From Candidatus Pantoea edessiphila (GTDB taxonomy: Bacteria > Pseudomonadota > Gammaproteobacteria > Enterobacterales > Enterobacteriaceae), in contig NZ_PDKS01000001.1 of NCBI RefSeq assembly GCF_002933335.1, positions 124,001-188,000 on the forward strand: 64,000 nucleotides of DNA, read 5' to 3'. A program made the position numbers and the translations under genes. The notes beneath the pieces were generated by a model that worked only from the letters and a program-made list of their open reading frames with translations, did no database searches and had not been told where the DNA came from. This document shows, piece after piece, positions 1-10,398 of this stretch (its first letter is position 1; each line of letters starts with the position of its first letter).

Positions 1-151
1 AGTAAGAACAAGAGTATCTGAAGTTAATATTATCAGTAGAAATACACAAGGGGTAATTTTACTTCGTACTGCAGAAAACGAGAAGGTTGTTGGGCTTCAG
101 AGAATTGCTGAACAAGTAGTAGATGACATTAGTCTTGTTAAAGATACTTAA
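1..151 (+). CDS. gyrA: DNA gyrase subunit A, C-terminal end (partial)
   Basis: The window opens inside a gene read from base 2 and ending at TAA 149-151. The 49 visible residues contain [24 protein letters not shown] and [11 protein letters not shown], which match the last blade of the GyrA C-terminal DNA-wrapping beta-pinwheel. GyrA is the DNA cleavage and rejoining subunit of gyrase, which introduces negative supercoils. The long acidic tail that follows this point in E. coli GyrA is absent: the protein stops about ten residues after the last conserved motif. A strong hairpin terminator follows 30 bases downstream. The identification is firm; only the 3' end is present. Confidence 0.95.
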   Translation, partial: VRTRVSEVNIISRNTQGVILLRTAENEKVVGLQRIAEQVVDDISLVKDT

Positions 152-180
152 CAAATCAAAATAAATTAATAAGTGAATCT

Positions 181-210
181 ATATTATTTTAGAAGAAAAT
201 AATATTTTTT
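181..210 (+). terminator. Rho-independent terminator of gyrA
   Basis: A perfect 10-bp inverted repeat, ATATTATTTT (181-190) and AAAATAATAT (196-205), has a 5-base loop and is followed directly by five more T residues. It lies 29 bases after the gyrA stop codon, where a terminator is expected. The stem is all A/T, so it may be weak. Confidence 0.7.
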
Positions 211-861
211 ATCTACTAGCACGTACAATTGAATTTTTAATTACAGTTGAAAACTGTTACACAGTGATGAGATTTTTTCAAAAAAATTCTTTTGATCTAA
301 TCAAATTATCGTATGAATAGATTTTGATAGAATTAAATCTTATGCCAATCATATTCACAATCTAAAAAAAAGCAATTACCTCTATTGTTCCTTCTAAAAA
401 AGGTATTCAACAAAAATAATGAATAAACTAACATTGATGAAATATCTTGTCATCAAAAAAATATTTTTTTTGATTTATATTAAGAATGATCACGATAAAA
501 TAAATAATATTAATTAACATATAGTATAGATAATCATAGTTTATATAACTTAGATATTATTGGTTAATAATATACTAAATGATATTTTCAGGTTTTTTGA
601 AAAATTTATTTAAAATATATATTATGTAGTACGTTATACAGAGATAATTATTACGAATAATGAAGATAAAAATTTATTATTGTAAGGCTATTTAAAATAT
701 CCAGCGATACTTGTAAATAAAAACCATACAAATATTTACATCATAATGAATAAAAACATTAATAATATTATATGTAATAGATGATAATAAAATTGCTTTA
801 AAAACATGAATTTTATGTGTAATAAAGCTATTCTAAATATCAAAATAAGGAAAAAATAAAA
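211..861. other. AT-rich spacer, no gene recognised
   Basis: About 650 bases between the gyrA terminator and yqhA. No open frame of useful length on either strand gives a recognisable protein, and no tRNA-like fold is visible. It is probably the eroded site of lost genes. The sequence AAGGAAAAAA just before 862 supplies the ribosome-binding site of yqhA. Confidence 0.5.
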
Positions 862-1359
862 ATGGAATGGTTATCTATTGAAAGAATCATATATGCATCA
901 CGATGGTTATTGTTTCCTGTATATATGGGATTATCTTTTGGATTTATATTGCTTACATTAAAATTTTTTCAACGCATTATTTATGTAATTCCTGTACTAT
1001 TTACTATATCGGAATCAGGTTTAATATTAATTGTATTATCTCTAATTGATATTGCATTGGTAGGAGGCTTACTAGTCATGGTAATGTTTTCAGGATATGA
1101 TAATTTTATTGAAAAAATGACTGTTGATGACCAACATCAAAAATTGAGCTGGATGGGAAAGATGGATGTTAATTCTATTAAAAATAAAGTAGGATCTTCT
1201 ATTGTTGCTATCTCTTCTGTCCATCTTTTGAGATTATTTATGGAAACAGAACAAGTAACTGATAATAAAATTATGTGGGGCGTTATAATTCATTTAGTAT
1301 TCGTTCTTTCAGCATTCGGCATGGCTTATATTGATAGAATGAGTAAAATATTAAAATAG
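862..1359 (+). CDS. yqhA: YqhA, UPF0114 family inner-membrane protein
   Basis: The 165-residue protein has about the usual family length (E. coli YqhA is 164 aa). It shows three to four hydrophobic stretches, near residues 15-35, 45-75 (including the conserved [18 protein letters not shown] region) and 135-155. Conserved features include RWLLFPVY near the start and LMETEQV before the last helix. The family is predicted to be an integral inner-membrane protein of unknown function. An AAGGAAAAAA purine run precedes the ATG. It stands alone between gyrA and a tRNA, not in its E. coli position. Identity is good; the function is not known. Confidence 0.9.
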   Translation: MEWLSIERIIYASRWLLFPVYMGLSFGFILLTLKFFQRIIYVIPVLFTISESGLILIVLSLIDIALVGGLLVMVMFSGYDNFIEKMTVDDQHQKLSWMGKMDVNSIKNKVGSSIVAISSVHLLRLFMETEQVTDNKIMWGVIIHLVFVLSAFGMAYIDRMSKILK

Positions 1360-1545
1360 TAATTTACATGAATTAAAATAACAATTATGTAATAAATCTA
1401 CTGATATTTACCCTAATTATATGTAATTTAAAATACTATTTTATATTTTAGTATTATATAAAATATAGAAATCATTATTTTTAATATCTCATATAAAAAT
1501 TAATCCTAATCTATTAAATTATATAAAAATATTTTATATTTATAT

Positions 1546-1619
1546 TCGGCACGAGAGGATTTGAACCTCTGACCACTGGCACCCCATGCCAGTGCGCTAC
1601 CAATCTGCGCTACGTGCCG
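1546..1619 (-). tRNA. proL: tRNA-Pro (anticodon GGG)
   Basis: The minus strand folds as a standard cloverleaf. The acceptor stem pairs CGGCACG with CGTGCCG, the anticodon stem CTGGC/GCCAG encloses loop ATGGGGT with anticodon GGG, and the T arm carries GGTTCAAATCC. It closely resembles E. coli tRNA-Pro(GGG). CCA is not encoded: the discriminator A is followed by ATATAA. As in E. coli it lies close to rplY. Confidence 0.95.
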
Positions 1620-1753
1620 CATAATGGTGTTAACTAACAATTATACAAATCACATTATATATTTATAACATATAATTTTAACATAAATGTAGTAAAATAA
1701 ATTCAATATGTAGAAGAAAAATTGAGTTTAAATTATTAAAAATATTTAATTAA

Positions 1754-2038
1754 TTAAACCATAACAAAATCTATATGAGTTATCTTAGTTTTAAAAGGGT
1801 GTCTCTGAATTTCCTTAACCTTAACTTTTCTCTCTATTCCATTTAATATTAATGTTATAATTTGTTCATAAAAATCTACATTAGATTGTAAATTCATTAT
1901 GATATTAAGGTCTAAAGACACAGAAATATTATTTATATCATTACCATAAATAATGGCTGGTAAATAGTTTTTATTTCTTAATCTTCTACTAGCTGATTTT
2001 CCTTTTTCCTTTCTTTCTATTGCATTTATAATTAACAT
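1754..2038 (-). CDS. rplY: 50S ribosomal protein L25
   Basis: The 94-residue protein has the same length as E. coli L25, the 5S rRNA-binding protein of the large subunit central protuberance. Family landmarks are the basic N-terminus (KSASRRLRNKNYLPAIIYG), the KVKVKEIQRHPFK strand and the IDFVMV ending. There is no C-terminal CTC extension, as expected for enteric bacteria. It is preceded by GGAGAAAA and is monocistronic. Confident call. Confidence 0.96.
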   Translation of the reverse strand: MLIINAIERKEKGKSASRRLRNKNYLPAIIYGNDINNISVSLDLNIIMNLQSNVDFYEQIITLILNGIERKVKVKEIQRHPFKTKITHIDFVMV

Positions 2039-2223
2039 TTTCTCTCCTATATAATATATATTTTATACTATATATGATAATTTCTAAGTTATTGTAGTTA
2101 ACTAACAACAATAAGACAAATACATACTATAACGAGTAAATATCTATAATACTAGTTTACTTCATACTATAACATATTTTATAAAACATAAAAATGTTAT
2201 AAACATATAATCTAAACTTATTG

Positions 2224-3879
2224 TTAATTAATTTTATTTTGTGAATATTTGATTAAATTTTCTATCTGTAATTTTTCAATTCTATGATATAATTTTTTAT
2301 ATTTATCAATCTTATGATTCAGTAATGGTTTTTGTATGCTATTTAAGTTTAATTTACTATGTAAAAAAACTTCAACACGATTACTTAGTGAAGGCATAAT
2401 AGGTGTCAAACAAAAAATCAATATACGGAACAAATTTATAGCCATCGAGCAAACCAGATGTAAATCATTGTGATATTTTTTATCTTTTGCTATAATCCAA
2501 GGAGCTTTTTTGTCTATATAAGAATTAGTAATATCAGCAATACATATGATTTTTTTTATTGCACAATTAAAGTTGCAATTTAATAAATCATCACCAATTT
2601 CTCTAGATATATCAAGAAAATTTTGATATAAATCAGGATTTTCTAACTCACCAGCAAGAATACTATCAAAGTACTTATTAATAAAACTTGAACTTCTAGC
2701 AGCTATATTAACTATTTTATTAACTATATCATTGTTTACTCGATTAACAAAATCATATAAATTCAGATTAATATCTTCAACATTTGATGATATTTTTGTT
2801 GCGTAATAATAACGTAAACTATCTGCATCCAAATATTTTAGCCACATCTTTGCAGTAATTAATGTACCTTTAGATTTAGAAATCTTATCCCCATTAATCA
2901 TAACATAACCGTGAACAAATATTTTGCTTGGTTTGCGAAAATTACTTCCTTCAAGGATGGCTGGCCAAAATAAACTATGAAAATAAACTATATCTTTACC
3001 AATAAAGTGAAAAAGTTGTGTTTTTGAATTTTGTTTCCAAAATTCTTCAAAAATTATTTCAGTATTTTTTTTACATAGATTTTTAAATGTGCTCATATAA
3101 CCGATTGGAGCATCTAACCAGACATAAAAATACTTATCAGGATAATTTGGGATCTTAAATCCAAAATATGGCGCATCTCGAGATATATCCCATCGCTTTA
3201 AACCTATATTAAACCATTCTTGGACTTTTTTAGCTATTGATTTTTGTAAAACTCCTGATTGTATCCATATATTTAACATATCACTGAATGATGGTAAGTC
3301 GAAAAAAAAGTGTTCCGATTTTTTCAGTGATGGTTTTGTATTTGATAATATTGATATTGGATCTATTAAACTTGTACTAGCATAAACAGCACTACAAATT
3401 TCACAATTATCCCCATATTGATCTGGTGATTTACATTTTGGACACTTTCCTTTAATGAAACGATCTGGTAAAAACATATTTTTTTCGCAATCAAAAAATT
3501 GAGTAATAATTTGACTTTTAATGAAATTATTTTTTTTGAGTCGCTTATATATTAAAGATACAAGTCTTCTATTTTCATCACTGTGAGTTGAATCATAATG
3601 ATCATAACTGATATTAAATTCTGCTAGATCCTGTTCATGTTTGATCTTGATATCAGCAATCATTTCTTCTGGTGAAATACCGATTTGTTGAGATTTCAGC
3701 ATAATCGGCGTGCCATGGGTATCGTCAGCACAAATAAAATATACCTGTTTTCCGATAATTTTTTGATATCTTACCCAAATATCTGCTTGTATATGTTCAA
3801 GCAAATGTCCTAAATGTATTTCTCCATTAGCGTAAGGAAAGGCACATGTAACTAAAATTTTTTCATCTGATTTAATCAT
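2224..3879 (-). CDS. metG: Methionyl-tRNA synthetase, lacking the C-terminal tRNA-binding domain
   Basis: This class I aminoacyl-tRNA synthetase charges tRNA-Met. The catalytic Rossmann domain carries the HIGH-type motif (HLGHLLEH near residue 22), a zinc-knuckle with two CxxC pairs (CPKC and CEIC near 150-165) and the KMSKS-type loop KISKSKG near residue 340. An alpha-helical anticodon-binding domain follows to about residue 530. At 551 aa the protein lacks the roughly 125-residue C-terminal EMAP-like dimerisation/tRNA-binding domain of E. coli MetG (677 aa). The same shortening is known in other small symbiont genomes, and the truncated core is active in E. coli. The gene is complete and monocistronic. 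Confidence 0.96.
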   Translation of the reverse strand: MIKSDEKILVTCAFPYANGEIHLGHLLEHIQADIWVRYQKIIGKQVYFICADDTHGTPIMLKSQQIGISPEEMIADIKIKHEQDLAEFNISYDHYDSTHSDENRRLVSLIYKRLKKNNFIKSQIITQFFDCEKNMFLPDRFIKGKCPKCKSPDQYGDNCEICSAVYASTSLIDPISILSNTKPSLKKSEHFFFDLPSFSDMLNIWIQSGVLQKSIAKKVQEWFNIGLKRWDISRDAPYFGFKIPNYPDKYFYVWLDAPIGYMSTFKNLCKKNTEIIFEEFWKQNSKTQLFHFIGKDIVYFHSLFWPAILEGSNFRKPSKIFVHGYVMINGDKISKSKGTLITAKMWLKYLDADSLRYYYATKISSNVEDINLNLYDFVNRVNNDIVNKIVNIAARSSSFINKYFDSILAGELENPDLYQNFLDISREIGDDLLNCNFNCAIKKIICIADITNSYIDKKAPWIIAKDKKYHNDLHLVCSMAINLFRILIFCLTPIMPSLSNRVEVFLHSKLNLNSIQKPLLNHKIDKYKKLYHRIEKLQIENLIKYSQNKIN

Positions 3880-4127
3880 GTTTTAATATATTTGAGTTTT
3901 TTGTTTAAAATGTATTGAATACACTTTATATTAGTTAGATAATTACTTCAACATATAATATGTTATCATACGTAGATATATAATATAAATTTTTAATTTT
4001 AGTACTATTATATTATTGAATAATAGATATATAGTTTTGAATTGATTTGCATACCAATCAATAAAAAGATGACTTTTAATTCTGTCATAATTTTATATTT
4101 AAATCAAATTATTATGGGAAAAAATAT

Positions 4128-4691
4128 ATGTCTTTAATTAATACCAAAGTTAAACCATTTAAAAATACTGCATTTAAAAACAATAAATTTATTGAAGTAA
4201 CCGAAAAAGATCTAGAAGGTAAATGGAATATATTTATTTTTTATCCAGCTGATTTTACATTTGTTTGTCCAACTGAATTAAATGATATAGCTCAACAATA
4301 TATTGAATTACAAAGATTAGGAGTAGAAGTGTACTCAGTTTCTACAGATACCCATTTTTCTCATAAGGCTTGGCACGATTTATCTGATACCATAACTAAT
4401 ATTAAGTATGCGATGATAGGTGACCCTACAGGTAGGCTAACTCGTAACTTTGATATGATGCAAGAAAATAAAGGTTTAGCTAATCGAGGTACATTTATTA
4501 TAGATCCAGAAAGTATTATTCAGTCTATTGAAATAAATTCTGATGGTATTGGTCGTAATTCTTATGAGTTACTACGTAAAATTCAAGCAGCACAATACAT
4601 TTATAATAACCCAGGAAAAGTTTGCCCTGCAAGATGGCAATCAGGTGATGCAGCCTTAACTTTATCTATAAATTTAGTGGGTAAAATATAA
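4128..4691 (+). CDS. ahpC: Alkyl hydroperoxide reductase subunit C (2-Cys peroxiredoxin)
   Basis: The 187-residue product matches E. coli AhpC in length. It reduces hydrogen peroxide and organic hydroperoxides in the cytoplasm. The peroxidatic cysteine sits in FTFVCPTEL near residue 47, the resolving cysteine in GKVCPARW near residue 166, and [12 protein letters not shown] is conserved. The start ATG at 4128 follows a GGGAAAA purine run. The usual reducing partner ahpF is not adjacent, so the electron donor must be elsewhere or different. A 12-bp inverted repeat follows the gene. Confidence 0.97.
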   Translation: MSLINTKVKPFKNTAFKNNKFIEVTEKDLEGKWNIFIFYPADFTFVCPTELNDIAQQYIELQRLGVEVYSVSTDTHFSHKAWHDLSDTITNIKYAMIGDPTGRLTRNFDMMQENKGLANRGTFIIDPESIIQSIEINSDGIGRNSYELLRKIQAAQYIYNNPGKVCPARWQSGDAALTLSINLVGKI

Positions 4692-4727
4692 TTTATACCT
4701 CAGTATTGTTTCATATTTAATATATCA

Positions 4728-4765
4728 ATATAAGTACTCAATTATTAAATAGCGAGTACTTATAT
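4728..4765 (+). terminator. Inverted repeat between ahpC and dcd, probable terminator
   Basis: Perfect 12-bp arms ATATAAGTACTC (4728-4739) and GAGTACTTATAT (4754-4765) flank a 14-base loop. It lies 36 bases after the ahpC stop and 59 bases before dcd. There is no clean T run afterwards, so a regulatory palindrome for dcd is also possible. Confidence 0.5.
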
Positions 4766-4824
4766 GTTATTATGTTATTATAACAATATATTTTTATAAA
4801 TTAAAATTTAAAGAGATAATGTAA

Positions 4825-5406
4825 ATGAGATTATGTGACAAAGATATTGAATCAATGCTAGACAGTGGTAAATTAGCTATAATACCCAGACCTCCCAATG
4901 ATAGGATAAATGGTGCGACAGTTGATTTAAGATTAGGAAATAAATTCCGTGTTTTTAACGATCATACTAATGCTTACATAGATTTAAGTGCATCGGAGCA
5001 TAAGATAAGTAATTCGATCAACCAAGTAATGAGCAATGAAATTGATTTAATTGAAAACGAACTATTTTTCCTGCACCCAGGAAATTTAGTATTAGCTATT
5101 ACATCAGAATCAATAATAATGCCAGATGACTTAGTAGGTTGGTTAGATGGACGTTCTTCATTAGCTAGGCTTGGTCTTATGGTTCATGCTACTGCTCATC
5201 GTATTGATCCTGGATGGGAAGGATGCATTGTCTTAGAATTTTATAACTTTGGTAAGTTGCCATTAGCACTATGTCCAGGTATGATAATTTGTGCTCTTAG
5301 TTTTGAACTGCTTTCAAATACGGCATTAAGACCTTATAATAACCGAAAAAATTCAAAATACTACCGACAGCAAGGAGTTGTTAAAAGCAGAATAGATAAA
5401 GATTAA
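4825..5406 (+). CDS. dcd: dCTP deaminase
   Basis: This enzyme deaminates dCTP to dUTP, the main route to dUMP for thymidylate synthesis in enteric bacteria. The protein is 193 aa, identical in length to E. coli Dcd. Conserved blocks include the N-terminal [21 protein letters not shown], the catalytic region [23 protein letters not shown] (general-base Glu lies in [10 protein letters not shown]) and the C-terminal YYRQQG. An AAGAG ribosome-binding site precedes the ATG. It is transcribed away from the his operon and converges on it. Confident call. Confidence 0.97.
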   Translation: MRLCDKDIESMLDSGKLAIIPRPPNDRINGATVDLRLGNKFRVFNDHTNAYIDLSASEHKISNSINQVMSNEIDLIENELFFLHPGNLVLAITSESIIMPDDLVGWLDGRSSLARLGLMVHATAHRIDPGWEGCIVLEFYNFGKLPLALCPGMIICALSFELLSNTALRPYNNRKNSKYYRQQGVVKSRIDKD

Positions 5407-5543
5407 TTTTATTGAGATTAGACAAAATCATAAATTGTTATTATTTTTAATTACTATTATTTGTTGTCATGTTATATCACTTGTTTTTATTAAAAATAAT
5501 AATAAAATGATTAATTAATTTTACTTTTTTATAAGTTTAAAAT

Positions 5544-6185
5544 TTAAATAAAATTATCAAAATTATTATTTATATGCCGTTTTTTCAGGTTTTTAATTAT
5601 AACACTTAGATCTAAATTTTGATCATTTAACAACACTAGTAAATGATAAATTAAATCAGATGTTTCATTGATTAGTTCTTGATTATTATTTGATCTTGAT
5701 ATTGCTGCCAATGCACATTCAATTCCTTCTTCTCCTATTTTCTGAGCAATACGTTTAGTTCCTCTTGCATACAGCCTAGCTGTATAAGAAATTTCAGGAT
5801 TATCATTTTTTCTTTCAAATAACAATTTTTCTAATTTGTATAGAAATAGCAAATTAGTTTCTATATTAGAGAAACAACTAGTATTTCCTAAATGACAAGT
5901 TGGACCTGTTGGATTAACTAAAATTAATATAGAATCATGATCACAATCCATTTTAATATCAATTAATTTTAATACATTTCCTGATTTTTCTCCTTTAGTC
6001 CATAAACGTCTTTTAGTACGTGAAAAAAAAGTTATATTACCTTTTGTTAAACTATATTCTAATGCCTGTTTATTCATATAACCATGCATTAAAACTTGTC
6101 CAGAAACATAATGTTGAATAATTGTTGGTATCATGCCTTGTGTTTTTTTCCAGTCTAAGAAGGAAAGTTCATTTATATTTAACAC
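5544..6185 (-). CDS. hisI: Bifunctional phosphoribosyl-AMP cyclohydrolase / phosphoribosyl-ATP pyrophosphatase
   Basis: HisI (HisIE) carries out steps 2 and 3 of histidine synthesis. The cyclohydrolase half (about residues 1-115) has [22 protein letters not shown] and the metal-binding DCDHDSILI and CHLGNTSCF. The pyrophosphatase half (about 120-210) has [24 protein letters not shown] and [10 protein letters not shown]. At 213 aa it is about ten residues longer than the E. coli protein, mainly at the C-terminus. It is the last gene of hisGDCBHAFI and its start overlaps the end of hisF by 7 bases, which suggests translational coupling. Confidence 0.97.
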   Translation of the reverse strand: MLNINELSFLDWKKTQGMIPTIIQHYVSGQVLMHGYMNKQALEYSLTKGNITFFSRTKRRLWTKGEKSGNVLKLIDIKMDCDHDSILILVNPTGPTCHLGNTSCFSNIETNLLFLYKLEKLLFERKNDNPEISYTARLYARGTKRIAQKIGEEGIECALAAISRSNNNQELINETSDLIYHLLVLLNDQNLDLSVIIKNLKKRHINNNFDNFI

Positions 6186-6952
6186 TTACGAATCTCCACT
6201 CCGTTGTCTATTAAAAATTTTTTTAATTCACCTATATTAATAATATTTTTATGAAAAACTGATGCAGCTAGAGCTCCATCTACATTAAGATTAAAAGCAT
6301 CCATAAAATGAGTTAATTTTCCAGCACCTCCTGATGCAATTAATGGCACTTTGCATACATTTCTTACTTTTTTCAACAGAACCAAATCATATCCATTAAG
6401 CATTCCATCTTGATTCATCATATTTAATACTATTTCACCAGCTCCTAATATTTGTACTTTTTTAATCCAATCAATGGTTTCCCACTGAGTTAAAACCATA
6501 TGAGATACATCACCTGTATACTGATAAACTAAATATTTATTTGTATTTTTATCGAACCATGTATCTATACCTACAACTATACACTGTACTCCAAAACGAT
6601 CTGCTAAATTTGTTATTAAAGATGGATTCAATAAAGCAGGAGAATTGATAGAAATTTTATCAGCGCCATATTGAAGAATATTAGCAGCAATTTCCAAACT
6701 ATTAATGCCTCCTGCTACACAAAAAGGTATATCAATTACTTTTGCAATATCAGAAATCCAGTTTTTATCTGGAATTCTAGATTCAATAGATGCATTAATA
6801 TCATAAAACACCAACTCATCAGCCCCTTCTGTAGAATAATATTTTGCTAGTGATATAATATCCCCTACAATTTGATGATTACGAAACTGTACACCCTTAA
6901 CCACTTGATTATTATAAACATCAAGACAAGGAATTATTCTTTTTGCCAGCAT
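6179..6952 (-). CDS. hisF: Imidazole glycerol phosphate synthase, cyclase subunit
   Basis: HisF is the TIM-barrel half of the HisH-HisF complex. It joins ammonia from HisH to PRFAR, giving imidazole glycerol phosphate and AICAR. The 257 residues show the two catalytic aspartates in PCLDV (near 11) and VVGIDTW (near 130). The phosphate-binding loops CVAGGI and LIASGGAG, and the [11 protein letters not shown] end, are also present. The start ATG overlaps the end of hisA by 19 bases. The enzyme appears complete. Confidence 0.97.
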   Translation of the reverse strand: MLAKRIIPCLDVYNNQVVKGVQFRNHQIVGDIISLAKYYSTEGADELVFYDINASIESRIPDKNWISDIAKVIDIPFCVAGGINSLEIAANILQYGADKISINSPALLNPSLITNLADRFGVQCIVVGIDTWFDKNTNKYLVYQYTGDVSHMVLTQWETIDWIKKVQILGAGEIVLNMMNQDGMLNGYDLVLLKKVRNVCKVPLIASGGAGKLTHFMDAFNLNVDGALAASVFHKNIINIGELKKFLIDNGVEIRKC

Positions 6953-7671
6953 CTTTTTGCCTCCGAAAATGTAAATTTATCTTCAAGTAATGCACGTCCA
7001 ATTACTACAGATTTCACACCACTATTACGAAGCAAAGCAACATCATTTAATGAACTAATACCTCCTGAAGCTTGAAATGTAATATCTGGAAATTTTGTTG
7101 TAATTTCTTGATATAATTTAATATTAGGACCAATTAGAGTGCCATCTCGATCAATATCTGTACATAGTACATGTTGTAATCCAACTGATTTAAATTTTTC
7201 TATTATATATTCTAGATTAATTTTGGATATACGTTGCCAACCATTAGTAGCCACTCTTTTAAAATTATTAGCATCAATTTTTATATCAACTGCTAGTACG
7301 ATATGTTCAGAACCAAAATTAATAAACCATGTTTTTACTTCTTCAAAATTTTGTACAGCCATAGATCCTATAATGACTCTAGTAGCCCCTGCATTAAGTA
7401 ATATTTCGATGTCATGGCTAGTACGAATACCACCTCCAATTTGTGTAACTATATTAATACTACCTAATAGATTTTTTAATAGATTAATTTGACGTTTATT
7501 AGGATCTTGTGTTCCATCTAGGTCAATCAGGTTTATTATTTCTGCATCTTGTTCGATATACTTTTTTATATATATTAATGGATTAATTTTATAGTTAATT
7601 TTTTTATGATAATTTCCTTGATATAATCTAACCACATTTCCTTTAATTAAATCTAATGCTGGAATAATCAT
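6934..7671 (-). CDS. hisA: ProFAR isomerase (HisA)
   Basis: HisA is a (beta/alpha)8 isomerase that converts ProFAR to PRFAR in histidine synthesis. The 245-residue length matches E. coli. Catalytic aspartates are seen in the N-terminal IIPALDLI motif and in CTDIDRDGT near residue 129-135 of the family. Phosphate-binding loops are QIGGGIR and QASGGI. The ATG at 7671 overlaps the final base of the hisH stop codon by one base. Flanked by hisH and hisF in the standard order. Confidence 0.97.
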   Translation of the reverse strand: MIIPALDLIKGNVVRLYQGNYHKKINYKINPLIYIKKYIEQDAEIINLIDLDGTQDPNKRQINLLKNLLGSINIVTQIGGGIRTSHDIEILLNAGATRVIIGSMAVQNFEEVKTWFINFGSEHIVLAVDIKIDANNFKRVATNGWQRISKINLEYIIEKFKSVGLQHVLCTDIDRDGTLIGPNIKLYQEITTKFPDITFQASGGISSLNDVALLRNSGVKSVVIGRALLEDKFTFSEAKRCWQKE

Positions 7672-8261
7672 TATATCTCCAAGAAGTTTTTTAGTAGCTG
7701 TAATCCTGCTTTGCTAGATCGTTCAGGATGGAATTGTACCCCAAAAAAATTATCTTTTTGCATAACAGCAGTAAAGGTTTTTCCATGATAAAATTGACCT
7801 ATGGTATTTGTGCTTAGTGGCATAGCATAACTATGCATAAAATAAAAATAGCTGTTATCTTGAATGTTTTTAAATAAATCATTATTAGATAGAAATTTGA
7901 TTTTATTCCATCCAGTATGTGGCAAAATCAAATTTTGATAATTCATTAATAAAACTGGTTCATTGATTATTCCTAATGTTTTAATACCCTCATTTTCTTC
8001 ACTATTTGATCCTAGTATTTGCATCCCAAGACATATACCTAAAACTGGTTTTTTATATGATTTGATTAAATTGATTAATTTTTTTTTATTAAGATGTTTC
8101 ATAACTGTTTTTACAGTACCAATTCCAGGTAAAATAAGTTTATCAGCAGATAACACAATATCTGGATCACAGCTAACATAAGTATTATAACCAATTCGCT
8201 TGAACGCCCATTTTATTGATAATATATTAGAACAACCAGTATCAATAATGACCACTTTCAT
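7671..8261 (-). CDS. hisH: Imidazole glycerol phosphate synthase, glutaminase subunit
   Basis: HisH is a class I glutamine amidotransferase that releases ammonia for HisF. The triad is present: the nucleophile cysteine in PVLGICLGMQ near residue 77, and His and Glu in VQFHPERSS near 178-180. The oxyanion-loop region LPGIGTV is also seen. The length, 196 aa, equals that of E. coli. Its start and stop each overlap a neighbour by a single base, so the gene is tightly packed between hisB and hisA. Confidence 0.97.
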   Translation of the reverse strand: MKVVIIDTGCSNILSIKWAFKRIGYNTYVSCDPDIVLSADKLILPGIGTVKTVMKHLNKKKLINLIKSYKKPVLGICLGMQILGSNSEENEGIKTLGIINEPVLLMNYQNLILPHTGWNKIKFLSNNDLFKNIQDNSYFYFMHSYAMPLSTNTIGQFYHGKTFTAVMQKDNFFGVQFHPERSSKAGLQLLKNFLEI

Positions 8262-9328
8262 TATATATATCCTTTAGAACTAGGAATAGCATTTCCTTCT
8301 GAACGAATAGCTTGTCTTAAAGTACGTCCAAAAGCTTTGAATAAACTTTCTGTTATATGATGATCATTTTTTCCTTTAGTTTTTAAGTGAATAGTACTCA
8401 TCATACCGTAAGCAAGAGATTTAAAAAAATGCTCTATCATTTCTGTGCTTAAGTCACCAACATGTTGATGATTGAATTTAGCTTTAAAGTCTATATAGGG
8501 ACGACCTGAAATATCTAATGCACATCTAGCTAAGCATTCATCCATTGGTAAAATAAAACCATAACGATTTATACCTATTTTATTACCTAGTGCTTTTAAC
8601 AGAGCTTGTCCTAAAACAATTCCAGTATCTTCTACCGTATGGTGATCATCAATATAAAGATCTCCAGTCACTGTAATATTCATACAAAAACCTCCATGTA
8701 TTGCAATTTGTTCCAACATATGATCGAAAAAACCTATACCAGTATTTATATTACTTTTACTTTCAACATCTAGCCAAATTTCAATAAAAACTTTTGTTTC
8801 TTTTGTATGTCTATGTACCAATGCATGGCGTTCTGTTTTTGTTAGTTCTATTTGAATTTCATTCCAGTTTTTTCCTTTTATTCCATACTTGATTGATTTT
8901 ATGTTCATATTATATGCTAATTGCATATCGCTTAGACGATCACCAATTACATAACTATTTTCTTTATCAAGTACACCTTCTATTAACCATTTTTCTACCA
9001 TTTTTGTTTTAGGTTTACGACAAGAACAATTATCTTCAGTTGTATGAGGACAAATTAATATATCGTCAAAAATAATGCCCTGTGATTCTAATATTTGCAA
9101 CATCAAATTATGTGGTACATCAAAATTTATTTTTGGAAATTTATCACTTCCAAGACCATCTTGATTAGTAATCATAACTAAACGATAACCATTATTTTTT
9201 AATTCTAGTAAAGCTGGAATAACATTTGGTTCGAAAAATAATTTATCTATTCTATCTATTTGAAAATTTCCAGCGGGTTCTTTTATAATAGTACCATCTC
9301 GATCAACGAAAATTATTTTTTGATTCAT
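8261..9328 (-). CDS. hisB: Bifunctional histidinol-phosphatase / imidazoleglycerol-phosphate dehydratase
   Basis: HisB is the enterobacterial fusion enzyme. The N-terminal HAD phosphatase (about residues 1-165) begins with the FVDRDGT nucleophile motif and has the zinc-binding cysteine/histidine cluster [15 protein letters not shown]. The C-terminal dehydratase (about 170-355) has the metal-binding motifs [26 protein letters not shown] and EHFFKSLA. The length, 355 aa, matches E. coli. Its start overlaps hisC by 4 bases (ATGA type). Confidence 0.97.
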   Translation of the reverse strand: MNQKIIFVDRDGTIIKEPAGNFQIDRIDKLFFEPNVIPALLELKNNGYRLVMITNQDGLGSDKFPKINFDVPHNLMLQILESQGIIFDDILICPHTTEDNCSCRKPKTKMVEKWLIEGVLDKENSYVIGDRLSDMQLAYNMNIKSIKYGIKGKNWNEIQIELTKTERHALVHRHTKETKVFIEIWLDVESKSNINTGIGFFDHMLEQIAIHGGFCMNITVTGDLYIDDHHTVEDTGIVLGQALLKALGNKIGINRYGFILPMDECLARCALDISGRPYIDFKAKFNHQHVGDLSTEMIEHFFKSLAYGMMSTIHLKTKGKNDHHITESLFKAFGRTLRQAIRSEGNAIPSSKGYI

Positions 9329-10398
9329 ATTGATTCCTGAGATAAATCTTTTAGTGCAGAAATGACATATTCACATTCTTTAAGTGTTCCAATAGATATA
9401 CGTAAACATTGTGATAATCCTAGATTATTATTTTGATCACGTAATATGATTCCTTGATCACATAAATTTTCAAATACTTTTGATGAATTTTTAAATCTAA
9501 CTAAAACATAGTTAGATTCACTTAAAAATACTTTTTCAACACAATGACATTTTCTTAATTGTTGTGTGAACCATTCCTTGTTTTTATTTAATTGTTTTAC
9601 ATTATTATGCATTAAAATAATATTCTTCTGACTCAATGCCTGAGTTGCTATATCTGATACAGGTATTGCTATAGGATAAGGTGTTATCACCTTTAATAAG
9701 AGATTAATAATTTTATTATCAGCAAGTATAAAACCACACCTTAATCCTGCTAAAGCAAAAGCTTTTGATAAAGTACGTAAAATAATTAAATGTTTGTAAT
9801 TCTTTAATAATTTTACCAAATTAGCTTTGATGCAAAATTCAATATAAGCTTCATCTACTACTATAATTGCTCTACCATAAGTAATATCTAAAAGATAATA
9901 AATATCTTGTAAATCAACAATATTACCTGTAGGATTGTTTGGATTACAAATATAGATTACTTTTACATTATCTAAATTTTTAGCAATTGCTGTTAAATTT
10001 AGCTTCCAATTATCAACTGTAGGTACAGTTATATAATTAATACCAATAGTCTCTGCACTAACTTTATACATACCATATGTAGGAGGGCAGAATAGAATCA
10101 AATCTTTTCCTGGGTCACAAAATGTTTTCATTATTAATTCTATTGCTTCATCTGCTCCTCTAGTAGCTAAAATTTGATTAGAATCTAGATGAGCATATTT
10201 AGCATAGCGTTCGATCATTAATCTTGGTTGACATTCTGGATATCTATTCATTTGTTGATGCAATAAATTAAAAAGCACAGGAACAGGAAATTCATTAGCA
10301 TTAAGCCATGTATTGCCAGTTCCTCCTAATCTTCTTGCTGATTGATATGGCACTAGTGTTTGCACATTTTTACGTACTAATTTTTCAATATTATTCAT
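9325..10398 (-). CDS. hisC: Histidinol-phosphate aminotransferase
   Basis: HisC is a PLP-dependent fold-type I aminotransferase that converts imidazole acetol phosphate to L-histidinol phosphate. The 357-residue protein carries YQSARR near the start, the NPNNPTGN loop near 155-162, VDEAYIEF and the PLP lysine in [15 protein letters not shown] near residue 214. It overlaps hisD by 4 bases upstream and hisB by 4 bases downstream, typical of coupled translation in this operon. Confidence 0.97.
   Translation of the reverse strand: MNNIEKLVRKNVQTLVPYQSARRLGGTGNTWLNANEFPVPVLFNLLHQQMNRYPECQPRLMIERYAKYAHLDSNQILATRGADEAIELIMKTFCDPGKDLILFCPPTYGMYKVSAETIGINYITVPTVDNWKLNLTAIAKNLDNVKVIYICNPNNPTGNIVDLQDIYYLLDITYGRAIIVVDEAYIEFCIKANLVKLLKNYKHLIILRTLSKAFALAGLRCGFILADNKIINLLLKVITPYPIAIPVSDIATQALSQKNIILMHNNVKQLNKNKEWFTQQLRKCHCVEKVFLSESNYVLVRFKNSSKVFENLCDQGIILRDQNNNLGLSQCLRISIGTLKECEYVISALKDLSQESI

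Noticed and set aside
220-400. A plus-strand stretch with a faint resemblance to a response-regulator receiver domain (VENCYTVMRFF, SFDLIKL)
   Set aside because: Only two short, low-complexity matches with a stop in between. It could be a relic of rcsC, which neighbours gyrA in E. coli, but the evidence is too thin to call.
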